Positions 44,543 through 53,775 of a stretch of 64,000 nucleotides of DNA are shown piece after piece. The number at the start of each line of letters is the position of its first letter. Position 1 is the first letter of the stretch. Under the pieces are notes generated by a model. That model saw nothing but the letters and a program-made list of their open reading frames with translations. It was not told the origin of the DNA and did not search any database. The stretch spans positions 3,472,001-3,536,000 of the forward strand of contig NZ_CP023563.1 of NCBI RefSeq assembly GCF_002407185.1, written 5' to 3'. Source of the stretch: Brachybacterium vulturis. Lineage in GTDB: Bacteria; Actinomycetota; Actinomycetes; Actinomycetales; Dermabacteraceae. The translations under genes were made by a program, and so were the position numbers.

Positions 44543-45061
44543 TCAGCGTTCGGCGAGCATCTCCTGCGCCCGGGCGATGATGCCGGGAACGCTCAGCCGC
44601 ATCTGGAGGATCGTCCTGTCGAAGGCTCCCTGACCCTCGTACCAGGGGTCCTCGACCGAGATCTCCGTCGGCAGCGCCTCGGGCGGGATACCGGGCTCGA
44701 AGCGCCGCCACATCCGGATCTCCGGGACGGAGGCCCCCGGCGGAGCCTGCTCCGCCGTCCGGCGCATCCGCTGGGCATGATCGGCGGACATCGGCAGCAC
44801 CAGGTCCCACGCCAGCAGCTCGGTGAGGTGGATGGTGCGTGCCACGTGCTCGAAGGGTCGGGCGTAGCCGGCATGCTCGAGGGCGAGCTCGGTGCGATCG
44901 TCCATAGGCATCCCCTCCGCCTCCCAGCTGGTGCCGGCCGAGCCCACCTCGATGCTCTCCGTCAGGCCCGCCTCCTCGACGGCGACGCGCAGCATCACGG
45001 CGGCGGCCGGGGAACGGCACACGTTGCCGGTGCAGACGGTCAGCAGACGAAGGGGCTCCAT
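44543..45061 (-). CDS. Low-molecular-weight protein tyrosine phosphatase
   Basis: A 172-residue phosphatase with the N-terminal P-loop VCTGNVCRSP (nucleophile Cys10, Arg16) and the general acid Asp138 in SVEDPWYEG. In bacteria such enzymes oppose tyrosine kinases of capsule and exopolysaccharide synthesis or act on arsenate-like substrates; no such genes are nearby. CACAAT 6 nt before the ATG at 45061 suggests a leaderless start. Sequence upstream in frame is unrelated. Confidence 0.92.
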   Translation of the reverse strand: MEPLRLLTVCTGNVCRSPAAAVMLRVAVEEAGLTESIEVGSAGTSWEAEGMPMDDRTELALEHAGYARPFEHVARTIHLTELLAWDLVLPMSADHAQRMRRTAEQAPPGASVPEIRMWRRFEPGIPPEALPTEISVEDPWYEGQGAFDRTILQMRLSVPGIIARAQEMLAER

Positions 45062-45114
45062 GGCCCCATTGTGCCAAGGTCCGCAGGAGGGGAGCGCCGA
45101 ACTGCTCGGGAACG

Positions 45115-45120
45115 TACACT
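45115..45120 (+). promoter_or_regulatory. -10 box upstream of the GNAT gene
   Basis: TACACT fits TANNNT, about 98 nt upstream of the ATG at 45218. Confidence 0.4.
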
Positions 45121-45217
45121 GGGGGCTGACTGCATGCGGTGCCTGCGGCAACGCGGAAGCAAGACCGCCCGGGCTTGATCGCCCGTGACCACGCAACGAC
45201 GGCTCAGGAGGACACCC

Positions 45218-45703
45218 ATGGCCGAAATCATCCGCGCCCACGACGACGACTGGTCGCTCGTGCGCGAGATCCGTCTCCGGTCCCTCAGCACGGACCCTGC
45301 CGCCTTCGGGCAGAGCTGGGACACGGAATCCACCTATGAGGACTCCGTCTGGGAGGAGCGGGTGCAGGATGCCGCCTGGTTCCTGGCCATCGACGACGGG
45401 CAGCCGGTCGCTGTCGTCGCCGCACGTCACGAACAGGACTCGCCCGCCAACGAGCGTGAGCTCCAGGCCATGTGGGTCACGCCGAAATCCCGCCACTCCG
45501 GGATCGCCGGCAAACTCGCCGAAGCGGTCTTCACCTGGGCCGGCGAGGACGGCGCCGACACCGTCACGCTGTACGTCGGCCCGGAGAACGAGGGCGCCCG
45601 CGCGCTCTACGAGGCACTGGGCTTCTCCGACACGGGCGACCGCTGGGAGATCGTCGAGGACGATCCCGACGGCGCCTGGCTGAAGATGGCCCGCGGCATC
45701 TGA
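45218..45703 (+). CDS. GNAT-family N-acetyltransferase
   Basis: A 161-residue acetyltransferase. Acetyl-CoA-binding motif A is visible as LQAMWVTPKSRHSGIAGKLA, a slightly altered version of the R-G-x-G-x-G/A loop, followed by TLYVGPENEGARALYEALGF, the typical C-terminal strand and helix. The acceptor is unknown. AGGAGG lies 6 nt before the ATG at 45218, which decides this start over a GTG at 45185. The App1-like phosphatase gene starts 5 nt after its stop. Confidence 0.9.
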   Translation: MAEIIRAHDDDWSLVREIRLRSLSTDPAAFGQSWDTESTYEDSVWEERVQDAAWFLAIDDGQPVAVVAARHEQDSPANERELQAMWVTPKSRHSGIAGKLAEAVFTWAGEDGADTVTLYVGPENEGARALYEALGFSDTGDRWEIVEDDPDGAWLKMARGI

Positions 45704-45708
45704 GACCG

Positions 45709-46815
45709 GTGGGCATCTCCTCCGGTCTCACCTCCGCCCGCGGTGCGCTGCGTGCCGTCGCCTCGCGCTCCCAGACCGACCGGCCGCACTGGGCGGCGCG
45801 GATCGAGGACGTCAAGAATGCGGTGATGGGCCGTGCTCTGCGCCGGCTCCACTGGGATCTGCGCCTGCAGCCGTTCCACGGCTTCGGCTCGGGTGCCCGG
45901 GTCCGGGTGCTGGCGAAGGTGCTCTACGCCTCCCCCGGCACCCCCGCGGACTTCCACGACCAGCCGGTCCATGACATGCGCACGATGGCGGTGCGCGGAT
46001 GGCGGAACTTCGCCGGCCAGGTCGCACCGCACCGCACCGTCCACGTGCTGCTCGGCGAGCAGCAGTTCACCGTCCGCGCCGACCGGTCCGGCATCGTCGA
46101 CGCGGATCTCGAGGTGGCTCTTCCCGCGGGGCACCACGAGGCGGTGCTGTGGACCGCCCCCGGCAACGAGGTGACCGCGGCCATCACCGTGGTCCCGGAC
46201 GAGGCCGAGGTGGGCCTGGTCAGCGACATCGATGACACCGTGATGGTGACCTGGCTGCCGCGCCCCCTGCTCGCCTTCTGGAACGCCTTCGTGGTCCATC
46301 AGTCCTCGCGCCAGGTGGTGCCCGGCATGCCGATGCTCTACCAGCGTCTGGCGCGCGAGCATCCCACGATGCCCGTCTTCTACCTCTCCACCGGGGCCTG
46401 GAACGTCTTCCCCGTGCTCGAGCGCTTCCTCTACCGCAACGGGTATCCCGACGGTCCGCTGCTGCTGACCGACTGGGGGCCCACCAACACCGGGTTCTTC
46501 CGCTCCGGTCCCGACCACAAGCACCGGGCCCTCGCCCGGCTCACGGCGGAGTTCCCGATGATGCGCTGGATCCTGGTCGGCGACGACGGCCAGCACGACC
46601 CCTCGATCTATGCGGAGTTCTCCCGGCGCCATCCGGACCAGGTCGACTCCGTGCTCATCCGCCAGCTCACCGAGCCCGAGCAGCTGCTCGCCCACGGCTC
46701 CCGGCGACCGCGCGAGCACGCCGCCCCCCTCCCCGCGACCCCGCTCACCCTGGAGGCGTCCGACGGCCACGGACTGCTCACCGAGCTGCAGCGCGCCGGG
46801 AAGATCTCCTCGTGA
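45709..46815 (+). CDS. App1/DUF2183-family phosphatidate phosphatase-like protein
   Basis: A 368-residue protein with the DUF2183 catalytic domain found in yeast App1. The HAD-like nucleophile motif is VSDIDDTVM (DxDxT), followed by FYLSTGAWNVFPVLERFL and the metal-binding GDDGQHDPSIYAEF. It should dephosphorylate phosphatidate or a similar lipid phosphate. The N-terminal 160 residues are a beta-rich extension (RVRVLAKVLYASPGTP, then LEVALPAGHHEAVLW). The GTG start at 45709 lies 5 nt after the GNAT stop and its own stop overlaps the next GNAT gene (GTGA), so the three genes form an operon. Confidence 0.88.
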   Translation: MGISSGLTSARGALRAVASRSQTDRPHWAARIEDVKNAVMGRALRRLHWDLRLQPFHGFGSGARVRVLAKVLYASPGTPADFHDQPVHDMRTMAVRGWRNFAGQVAPHRTVHVLLGEQQFTVRADRSGIVDADLEVALPAGHHEAVLWTAPGNEVTAAITVVPDEAEVGLVSDIDDTVMVTWLPRPLLAFWNAFVVHQSSRQVVPGMPMLYQRLAREHPTMPVFYLSTGAWNVFPVLERFLYRNGYPDGPLLLTDWGPTNTGFFRSGPDHKHRALARLTAEFPMMRWILVGDDGQHDPSIYAEFSRRHPDQVDSVLIRQLTEPEQLLAHGSRRPREHAAPLPATPLTLEASDGHGLLTELQRAGKISS

Positions 46816-47369
46816 CCGCTTCGCGGACCTTCGGGACCCGGCACGGCACCGAGTTCACGCTGCGTCCGGCGACCGCTGGGGATGTGCCCGAGCTCGTGGA
46901 TCTGGTGCAGGCGGCCTATCGGGGCGAGGGCGGCTGGACCACGGAGGTGCATCTCGTGGACGGGCATCGCACCGATGCCGGCGAGGTCCACGCCATGCTC
47001 GCCGATCCCCGGGTCACGCTGCTGGTGGCGGAGCTCGGCGATGATCTGGCCGGCTGCTGCTACACGCGCCGCGAGCCCGCGGACCCGCACGGGAGAGACC
47101 GGGCGGAGCTCGGCCTGTTCGCGGTGCGCCCCGCGGTCCAGTCCCGCGGGCTCGGCGGGCGGCTGCTCGAGGCCCAGGCCGAGCTGCTGCGGGCCGCCGG
47201 CGTGGGCGTGCTGATGATCCAGGTGCTGCAGGGTCGGCCGGAGCTGCAGGACTGGTACCGGCGCCACGGCTTCGCCGCCGTCGGCACGGCGGTGCCCTTC
47301 GCGGGCAACCCGGACTGGCTCAAGGTCGCCGGTCTCGGCATGGACGTCATGGAGCGCCCGCTGCGCTGA
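46812..47369 (+). CDS. GNAT-family N-acetyltransferase
   Basis: A 185-residue acetyltransferase: N-terminal LRPATAGDVPELVDLVQAAY, acetyl-CoA motif A with LFAVRPAVQSRGLGGRLLEA (the Q-S-R-G-L-G-G-R loop) and LQDWYRRHGFAAVGT. The acceptor is unknown. The GTG start overlaps the lipid-phosphatase stop, giving translational coupling. It ends before a long inverted repeat shared with ppc. Confidence 0.9.
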   Translation: MTASRTFGTRHGTEFTLRPATAGDVPELVDLVQAAYRGEGGWTTEVHLVDGHRTDAGEVHAMLADPRVTLLVAELGDDLAGCCYTRREPADPHGRDRAELGLFAVRPAVQSRGLGGRLLEAQAELLRAAGVGVLMIQVLQGRPELQDWYRRHGFAAVGTAVPFAGNPDWLKVAGLGMDVMERPLR

Positions 47370-47399
47370 CCGGGGCCACGCCTCCCCCACCGACGCCAC

Positions 47400-47455
47400 C
47401 GAGTCGTAGGTTCAGTGCCCCATGGTGCTCCCTGAGGGAATGAACCTACGACTCG
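47400..47455. terminator. 15-bp inverted repeat between convergent GNAT and ppc genes
   Basis: Fifteen perfect base pairs (47400-47414 with 47441-47455, core GAGTCGTAGGTTCA) flank a 26-nt loop. It is less GC-rich than the other terminators here and has no T-run. The convergent position supports termination. Confidence 0.6.
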
Positions 47456-47505
47456 ATGACCTGCTGCGCGTCGACCTGCGGCGCGTCACCGCGGGCGGGC
47501 GCGGA

Positions 47506-50334
47506 TCAGCCGGTGTTCTTCAGCCCCGCGGCGACGCCGTTGATGGTGGTCAGCAGCGCGCGCTGCAGCTCGGGCGAGAGCTCCTCGCCCCGCTCCGTGG
47601 CGGCCCGGGCCCGCTGCAGCATCGCGACCTGCATGTAGGAGATCGGATCCAGGTAGCGGTCGCGCACCGCCAGGGTGCGCTTGAGGATCGGCTGGTTGTC
47701 CAGCAGGCCCAGCACGCCGGTGAGCCGCTCGATCTCCGCGACCGAGAGCTCGTACTCCTCCCGGATCCGGTCGAAGAGGTACCACAGCCGCTCCGGCACC
47801 AGCGAGTGCACGTAGTGGGCGGCGATCTGCATGTCCGTCTTCGCCAGCGTCATCTCGACATTGCTGATCACGGTGCGGAAGAAGTGCCAGTTGCGGTACA
47901 TCTCGTGCAGGTCGGGCTCGAGCCCGGCCTCCCGCGCGGCCTTCAGCCCGGAGCCGGCGCCGAACCAGCCGGGCACGATCTGCCGCGACTGGGTCCAGCC
48001 GAACACCCACGGGATCGCCCGCAGGCCGTCCAGGCCCTTCTCCGAGGTGGCCCGCTTCGAGGGTCGCGAGCCGATGTTCAGATCGCCGAGCTGCTCCACC
48101 GGGGTGGCGGAGACGAAGTACTCCGGCAGGTTTTCGTCGTCGACCAGCGTGCGGTAGCGGGCGAAGGACGCATCGGAGACCGACTGCATGACCTCGCCGA
48201 AGCGGTCGAGGGTCTGCGCCGGGGTGCGGGGCGAGGTGTGCAGCGCCGAGCCCTCGAGCACCGCGGCCAGCGACAGGTCCAGGTTCTCCCGGGCCAGCGA
48301 GGGCAGCATGTACTTGTCGGAGATGACCTCGCCCTGCTCGGTGAACTTGATCTCGCCCTCGAGCACGCCGTACGGCTGGGCCAGGATCGCGTCGTAGGTG
48401 GGACCGCCGCCGCGGCCGACGGAACCGCCGCGACCGTGGAACAGCCGCAGGGTCACCCCGTGGCGGGCCGCCGCATCGCGCAGCGAGCGCTGCGCCTGGT
48501 GGATCTCCCACTGGCTGGTGATCACGCCGGCGTCCTTGTTGCCGTCGGAGTAGCCGAGCATGACCTCCTGGCGGTCGCCGCGCAGGCGCACGATCTTCCG
48601 GTAGGAGGGGTCGCTCAGCAGCTCGTCGAGGATCTCACCGGCGTGGCGCAGCTCCGAGACCTCCTCGAGCAGCGGCACGAAGCCGATATCGGCCCGGTGG
48701 TCCTCGCTGCCGGCGATGCTGATCAGCCCCGCCTCGCGGGCCAGCAGCGCGGCCGCGAGGACGTCGTCGGCGCCGTGGGTCATCGAGATGATGTAGGTCT
48801 CGATGGCGGAGGTGCCGTAGAGGCGGTGCGCGTCGCGGATCTCCCGGAACACGTTGTAGGTGATGCGGGTGGCGTCATCGAGGATCGACTCGTCCTCGGT
48901 GATCGCGGACCCCACCAGCGGCCGACGGCTGCCGAGCTCGCGGCCCAGCACCACGGTGCGCTCGGAGCGGCTGAGCTCCGTGTAGTGACGATCCAGCTCG
49001 CCCACCCGGTCGAACAGGCGGGCCAGCACCTCGTGATGCTTCTCGGAGTGCTCGCGCACGTCGAGGGTGGCGAGGTTGAGACCGGAGGCGGCGAGCACCT
49101 GCTGGGCGACGGCGAGGGCGCCGTCGGCGACGCGCTCTCCCCCGTGTCGGCGCAGCGCCCCGCGCAGCACCCGGAAATCGTCCTGGAGCTCGGCGCTGTC
49201 GCGGTAGTCGCGGCCGTGGACATGGCCGTCCCCGGAACGGATGCGCTCCTGGGTGGCGCGCAGCTTGGACCGCATCGCTCCCAGCTTGAGGCGGTAGGGC
49301 TCCTGGCGGTACAGCTCCTGCTGGACCGGGTCGACCTCGGTCCCGTGGGAGAGGTCCTCGCGCAGGCTCTCCAGCAGCTGCTCGTCCTCGCCGGTCAGCT
49401 CGCTGGAGACCGAGAGCTCGAGGATCAGATCGGAGATCACCTCGACGGCGAAGTCGATCGCCGTCTCGGCCTGCAGCTCCAGCACCTCGCGGGTGACCTG
49501 GGCGGTGACGAAGGGATTGCCGTCACGGTCGCCGCCGATCCACGAGCCGAAGCGCAGCGGCACCTGGTCGTCGCGCATGTCCGCGCCGTGCTCGTTCAGC
49601 TCCTCGCGCAGGTCGTCGAGCATCTCCGGCATGGTCTGGCGGAAGATCTCCCGCAGGTAGTAGAGGGCGTTGCGCGCCTCGTCCTGCGGGGTGGGACGGT
49701 GACGGCGCAGCTCATCGGTCTGCCACAGCGTCTCGATGAGCTCGGCGAGGTCGCGGTCCTGGCGCCGCCGCTCGACACTGCCGTCCTCGGTCTCGTCGCC
49801 GAGGATGTCCGAGATGCGGCGCAGCTTGGTCAGCACGGCCCGGCGGGAGGCCTCGGTGGGGTGCGCGGTGAAGACCAGGCGCACGTCGAGCGAGTCCACG
49901 GCCTGCTGCAGGCCGTCGGCGCCGAGCTCCTCATGGATGGCGCGCACGGTGCGCGGCACCCAGGACTCCGTCGAGGGCCGCTCGTCCAGCGCCCGCACCC
50001 GGTAGACCTGCTCCGCGGCGTTGGCCAGCAGGAAGTACTGCGAGAACGCACGGGTCAGCGTGGTGGCCTGCTCGATGGGCAGAGCGGCCAGACGGTTCTG
50101 GACGTCGAGGGCACTGGCCTCGGACTCGGAGGACTTCGCCTCCTTGGTGAGTTTGCGGACCTGCTCGACGAGGTCGAGCATCTCCTGACCGTGCTGGTCG
50201 GCGAGGGCGCCGCCCAGCAGGGTCGACAGGCGGCGAACGGTGGCTCGCAGGGGGGCGTCGATATGGGGGTCGTCGCCGATGACGGGGAACTCGCTCGTCA
50301 ACGTGGGGACGGCGATGGCGTCGGGATCTGGCAC
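47506..50334 (-). CDS. ppc: Phosphoenolpyruvate carboxylase
   Basis: A roughly 942-residue enzyme of standard length. The catalytic His motif is VFTAHPTEASRR, the glycine-rich loop FHGRGGSVGRGGGPTY is present, and the C-terminus ends GVAAGLKNTG as in PEPC proteins. It carboxylates PEP with bicarbonate to oxaloacetate, replenishing the TCA cycle. The GTG at 50334 has AGGAGG 4 nt upstream, a short spacing; an in-frame GTG at 50355 is the alternative. The body starts SEFPVIGDDPHIDAPL. Confidence 0.96.
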   Translation of the reverse strand: MPDPDAIAVPTLTSEFPVIGDDPHIDAPLRATVRRLSTLLGGALADQHGQEMLDLVEQVRKLTKEAKSSESEASALDVQNRLAALPIEQATTLTRAFSQYFLLANAAEQVYRVRALDERPSTESWVPRTVRAIHEELGADGLQQAVDSLDVRLVFTAHPTEASRRAVLTKLRRISDILGDETEDGSVERRRQDRDLAELIETLWQTDELRRHRPTPQDEARNALYYLREIFRQTMPEMLDDLREELNEHGADMRDDQVPLRFGSWIGGDRDGNPFVTAQVTREVLELQAETAIDFAVEVISDLILELSVSSELTGEDEQLLESLREDLSHGTEVDPVQQELYRQEPYRLKLGAMRSKLRATQERIRSGDGHVHGRDYRDSAELQDDFRVLRGALRRHGGERVADGALAVAQQVLAASGLNLATLDVREHSEKHHEVLARLFDRVGELDRHYTELSRSERTVVLGRELGSRRPLVGSAITEDESILDDATRITYNVFREIRDAHRLYGTSAIETYIISMTHGADDVLAAALLAREAGLISIAGSEDHRADIGFVPLLEEVSELRHAGEILDELLSDPSYRKIVRLRGDRQEVMLGYSDGNKDAGVITSQWEIHQAQRSLRDAAARHGVTLRLFHGRGGSVGRGGGPTYDAILAQPYGVLEGEIKFTEQGEVISDKYMLPSLARENLDLSLAAVLEGSALHTSPRTPAQTLDRFGEVMQSVSDASFARYRTLVDDENLPEYFVSATPVEQLGDLNIGSRPSKRATSEKGLDGLRAIPWVFGWTQSRQIVPGWFGAGSGLKAAREAGLEPDLHEMYRNWHFFRTVISNVEMTLAKTDMQIAAHYVHSLVPERLWYLFDRIREEYELSVAEIERLTGVLGLLDNQPILKRTLAVRDRYLDPISYMQVAMLQRARAATERGEELSPELQRALLTTINGVAAGLKNTG

Positions 50335-50477
50335 AGGGCCTCCTGGGGTCGGCACACCGGGCAGCGGCCGCCGACAGCACTCAGGGCGACCGCATCGGCG
50401 CGGAACGAACGGGGACAGACTACAGCGGGGGCCGCCGCCGCATCCGTCGGTGACAGTCGGCGGACAGCCTCACGCCG

Positions 50478-51275
50478 TCACAGCACAGCGCGCAGGAAGT
50501 CCTGGGTGCGCTGGTTCTCCGGCTCGCTGAAGATCTTGTCCGGCAGGCCCTCCTCGATGACGGAGCCCTCGTCGAACATCATCACGCGGTCGGAGACGTC
50601 CCGGGCGAACTGCATCTCGTGGGTCACGATCAGCATGGAGATGTCGGTCTCGGCGGCGATGTCCTTGAGCACCGCGAGCACCTCGCCCACCAGCTCCGGG
50701 TCCAGGGCCGAGGTGACCTCGTCCAGCAGCAGGATCTCCGGGTCCATGGCCAGGGCCCGCGCGATCGCGATGCGCTGCTGCTGGCCGCCGGAGAGCTCGT
50801 TGGGACGGGCATCCTTCTTCCACGCCATGCCCACCTTGTCCAGCAGGGCCTCGGCCTTGGCCTCCGCCTCGGCCTTCTTCAACCCCATCACGTTGACCGG
50901 GGCCTCGACGATGTTCTCCATCACCGTCATGTTCGGGAACAGGTTGAAGTGCTGGAAGACCATGCCGATGTCGGTGGTGGTGCGGCGGCGGCGCTTGTCC
51001 GGGATCCGCACGCGCTTGCCGCCCTGCTCCTGGTACTGCAGCGGCGTCCCACCGATGTGGATGAAGCCGCCGGTGAGCTCCTCGAGCGTCATCACCAGGC
51101 GCAGGATGGTCGTCTTGCCCGAGCCCGAGGGCCCGATCAGGGTGACGCGCTCACCCTTGGTGACCGTGAAGTTCAGGTCGTCCAGCACAGTGTTGTCGCC
51201 GAACTTCTTGACCACGTCGCGGAACTCGATGTGGGGCACGTCGGTCGTATCGGAAGGGGCTGTGTTCTCAGGCAA
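50478..51275 (-). CDS. ehuA: Ectoine/hydroxyectoine ABC importer, ATP-binding subunit
   Basis: A 265-residue ATPase of the polar-amino-acid importer family: Walker A GPSGSGKTT, signature NELSGGQQQR, Walker B ILLLDEVTSALDPELV. The sequence RLVMTLEELTGGFIHIGG and the long segment before GMVFQHFNLFPNMTVMENIV fit EhuA. It powers uptake of the osmoprotectants ectoine and hydroxyectoine. It is the last gene of ehuB-C-D-A, with its start overlapping the ehuD stop by 8 nt. The substrate call depends on the whole cluster, chiefly EhuB. Confidence 0.85.
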   Translation of the reverse strand: MPENTAPSDTTDVPHIEFRDVVKKFGDNTVLDDLNFTVTKGERVTLIGPSGSGKTTILRLVMTLEELTGGFIHIGGTPLQYQEQGGKRVRIPDKRRRRTTTDIGMVFQHFNLFPNMTVMENIVEAPVNVMGLKKAEAEAKAEALLDKVGMAWKKDARPNELSGGQQQRIAIARALAMDPEILLLDEVTSALDPELVGEVLAVLKDIAAETDISMLIVTHEMQFARDVSDRVMMFDEGSVIEEGLPDKIFSEPENQRTQDFLRAVL

Positions 51276-51927
51276 GTTTCTTCTCCAGTCGTCGGATCAG
51301 GAGGGAGGTGGGGTAGCTGGCGGCCAGGAAGATCAGTCCCGCCAGGGTGATCGCCTCGGTGTACCGGAAGTTGTGCGCGCCGTAGTTCTGTGCGACCCGC
51401 ACGAGCTCGGGGATGTAGATCACGACGAAGAACGGGGTCTCCTTGAACATGGAGATCGCGTAGTTGCCCAGCGCCGGCAGGGTGTTGCGGATCGCCTGCG
51501 GGACGACCACCGCCCGCCAGGTCCGCACCCGCGGCAGGGAGAGGGCCGTGGCCGCCTCCCACTGCCCGACGGGCACCGAATCGATGCCGGCGCGGTACAC
51601 CTCTGCCATGTAGGTCGTGTAGTGGATGCCCAGCACCCAGATGCCGATCGCGAGCGTCGAGTCGACGTACGGCGACAGCACGAGGTTCGCGAACACCAGC
51701 TGGACCACCAGCGGGGTCATCCGGATGAACTCGACCACCCAGGTGACCGGGGCGTTGATGATCGCCGGCGAGCTGCGCCGGACGATCGCGACGACCAGGC
51801 CCAGCACCAGGGCGATGAGGGTGCCCAGGACGGTGGCCAGGACGGTGATCTTGAAGCCGTCGAGAAGCAGCGAGGGCAGGACCGCCGCAGCGTGGTCCCA
51901 ATCCCACCAGGAGTTCGTCGGGGTCAT
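51268..51927 (-). CDS. ehuD: Ectoine/hydroxyectoine ABC importer, permease
   Basis: A 219-residue permease with five to six helices. The N-terminus WWDWDHAAAVLPSLLLDGFK and FIRMTPLVVQLVFANLVL match the EhuD type. The ATPase-contact loop contains SVPVGQWEAATALSLPRVRTW, the amino-acid-importer version of the EAA loop. It pairs with EhuC to form the channel. It overlaps ehuC by ATGA and ehuA by 8 nt, so the operon is tightly coupled. Confidence 0.85.
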   Translation of the reverse strand: MTPTNSWWDWDHAAAVLPSLLLDGFKITVLATVLGTLIALVLGLVVAIVRRSSPAIINAPVTWVVEFIRMTPLVVQLVFANLVLSPYVDSTLAIGIWVLGIHYTTYMAEVYRAGIDSVPVGQWEAATALSLPRVRTWRAVVVPQAIRNTLPALGNYAISMFKETPFFVVIYIPELVRVAQNYGAHNFRYTEAITLAGLIFLAASYPTSLLIRRLEKKLA

Positions 51928-52760
51928 GCCAGACCACCTTCTCCCGCGGTGCCCGCCTTGACGGCGGCCCGTTCACGGACGACGCGCGCCGTGCGCCCGC
52001 CTCCGGGGGTGCTGCCGGGTGCTCTGAAGAGCGAGCGCCACGATTCTTTCAGGGCCGGTCCGCGGCCGATCTGGTGCTTGGCCCGGATCTCCAGACCGTT
52101 CATGAGGATCACGATGAGCCAGGCGATCAGGTAGTAGGCCAGCAGGGCGAAGGAGTAGGCGAACCAGGTACCGGTCCGGTCACGCAGCTGCTCGACCTGG
52201 AAGAAGAGGTCGTACAGCGTCACCGTGCCGACGATGGCGCTGCCCTTGAGCAGCTGGATCCAGAGGTTCGACAGCGACGGGAGCATCAGGGCCCAGGCCT
52301 GGGGGATCACGATGCGGAACATGCCCCGGGCCGGGCTCAGGCTGAGCGCGCTGATCGCCTCGTACTGCCCCGTGGGCACCGAGCCGATCGAACCGCGCAC
52401 GACCTCCGCCGCATAGGCCCCGTAGTTCAGACCCAGGGCGAGCACGCCGACCAGCAGCGGATCGAGCTGGAAGCCCATGGGGTACGGCAGCTGTGGGAGC
52501 ACGAACGCCAGCCAGAACAGCTGGACCACGAGCGAGGTGCCGCGGAAGAACTCCACGAACACCCTCGCCACGCCGCGCACGAGCACGTTCTTCGCGAGCA
52601 GCGCGAGGCCGAAGACGAACGCGATCACCAGCGCGAGTGCGGCGCCGAGCACGCTGGCCAGGAGCGTGATGAAGACGCCGTCGAGGATCATCGGCATCCG
52701 GTCCAGCACCAGCTGGAGGTTCGGGCCGAGATCCTGGATGAAGCCGATCACTCCGTCCAT
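51924..52760 (-). CDS. ehuC: Ectoine/hydroxyectoine ABC importer, permease
   Basis: A 278-residue permease with five helices; the ATPase-contact loop is SVPTGQYEAISALSLSPARG. The C-terminal 55 residues are a basic, unstructured extension (GGGRTARVVRERAAVK) not expected in short relatives. It forms the translocation pore with EhuD. The ATG at 52760 is preceded by GAGAGGTGATTCCCCG. An 85-nt gap separates it from ehuB. Confidence 0.85.
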   Translation of the reverse strand: MDGVIGFIQDLGPNLQLVLDRMPMILDGVFITLLASVLGAALALVIAFVFGLALLAKNVLVRGVARVFVEFFRGTSLVVQLFWLAFVLPQLPYPMGFQLDPLLVGVLALGLNYGAYAAEVVRGSIGSVPTGQYEAISALSLSPARGMFRIVIPQAWALMLPSLSNLWIQLLKGSAIVGTVTLYDLFFQVEQLRDRTGTWFAYSFALLAYYLIAWLIVILMNGLEIRAKHQIGRGPALKESWRSLFRAPGSTPGGGRTARVVRERAAVKAGTAGEGGLA

Positions 52761-52845
52761 CGGGGAATCACCTCTCGGTCGACGAACGGCCCGGCACGGC
52801 CCGCGAGGGCTCGTGCCGGGACGACGTCATCGATGGAGCACGGGG

Positions 52846-53775
52846 TCACTGCAGGGCGGAGAGGTCACCGGAGCAGAGGATCTCGGTGGTCATCTCCTCG
52901 GGCGGCAGCTCCTCCTTGGTGAAGCCGAAGTCCCCGACGATCGAGAGGTAGCGCTCGGGATCGGCGATGATCTCGTCGAGCTTCTCGTTGTAGGCGTCCA
53001 GCAGGGAGGTGTCCTCCTTGCGGAACACGGTGGCGCCGGCGCCGAACTGCTTGACGCCGTTGATGTTCGCCACGAAGCTCTCGGTCACCTCGACGCCGTC
53101 GACGGTGTTGTCCGCCAGCCAGTTCAGCGAGATGGCGGTGAGCGCGAAGGCAGCGGCGTTGCCGGCCTTGAGCGCGTCCACGCCGTCCTGGGGACCGCCG
53201 ACCTCGATGCTGTCCAGCCCGAGGTCCTCCGCGTAGCTGGACTCGATCGCACCGGACATGGTGGCCACGGTCAGCCCGGAGTCCTCGAAGGAGTGCATGT
53301 CCTTCAGCCCCTTCGGGTTGCCCTCGGGGACCATCAGAGCGGTCGTGTACTGGAACTCGGGGTGGCTGAAGGCGGCCTGGGCACAGCGGTCCGGCAGGAT
53401 CGACATGCCGGCGCTGACCGCGTCGAACTGGCCCGCGTTCAGGCCCGGGATCAGCGAACCCCAGTCGGTGAGCTTGCCCTCGACGGTGTCGATGCCGAGC
53501 TCGCCGAAGATCTCGCGGTGCATGGCGACGGTCGCGCCCTTGAGCTCGCCGCCGTCCTCGAAGCTGTAGGGGGCCTCACCGGCGAAGCCGACGGTGATCT
53601 TCCCGGCGTCCTGGAGCTGGCTCAGGAGGTTGCCCCCGCCACCGCCGTCGCTGCTGTCGCTGCCACCGGTGTCACCGCCTCCGGTGCTGGTGCGGCTGCA
53701 GGCGGCGAGGCCGCCCAGTGCGGCGGCCGACAGGACGAGACCGCTCCCTCGGATGAAGCTGCGGCGGTTCTGCAT
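52846..53775 (-). CDS. ehuB: Ectoine/hydroxyectoine-binding lipoprotein
   Basis: A 309-residue solute-binding protein. The signal region RRSFIRGSGLVLSAAALGGL ends in lipobox LAAC (Cys26), giving a membrane-anchored exterior lipoprotein. The mature part follows the EhuB pattern: ITVGFAGEAPYSFEDGGELK, GSLIPGLNAGQFDAVSAGM, PDRCAQAAFSHPEF and FGFTKEELP. It captures ectoine or hydroxyectoine for osmoprotection or as nutrient. AAGGAG lies 7 nt before the ATG. It is divergent from the GntR regulator. The specific ligand should be treated as a family-level inference. Confidence 0.85.
   Translation of the reverse strand: MQNRRSFIRGSGLVLSAAALGGLAACSRTSTGGGDTGGSDSSDGGGGGNLLSQLQDAGKITVGFAGEAPYSFEDGGELKGATVAMHREIFGELGIDTVEGKLTDWGSLIPGLNAGQFDAVSAGMSILPDRCAQAAFSHPEFQYTTALMVPEGNPKGLKDMHSFEDSGLTVATMSGAIESSYAEDLGLDSIEVGGPQDGVDALKAGNAAAFALTAISLNWLADNTVDGVEVTESFVANINGVKQFGAGATVFRKEDTSLLDAYNEKLDEIIADPERYLSIVGDFGFTKEELPPEEMTTEILCSGDLSALQ

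Noticed and set aside
47422-52134. A very long open reading frame (about 1570 codons) antisense to ppc and ehu genes
   Set aside because: It runs opposite to genes with clear family motifs and is explained by high GC, which makes stop codons rare in the antisense frames.
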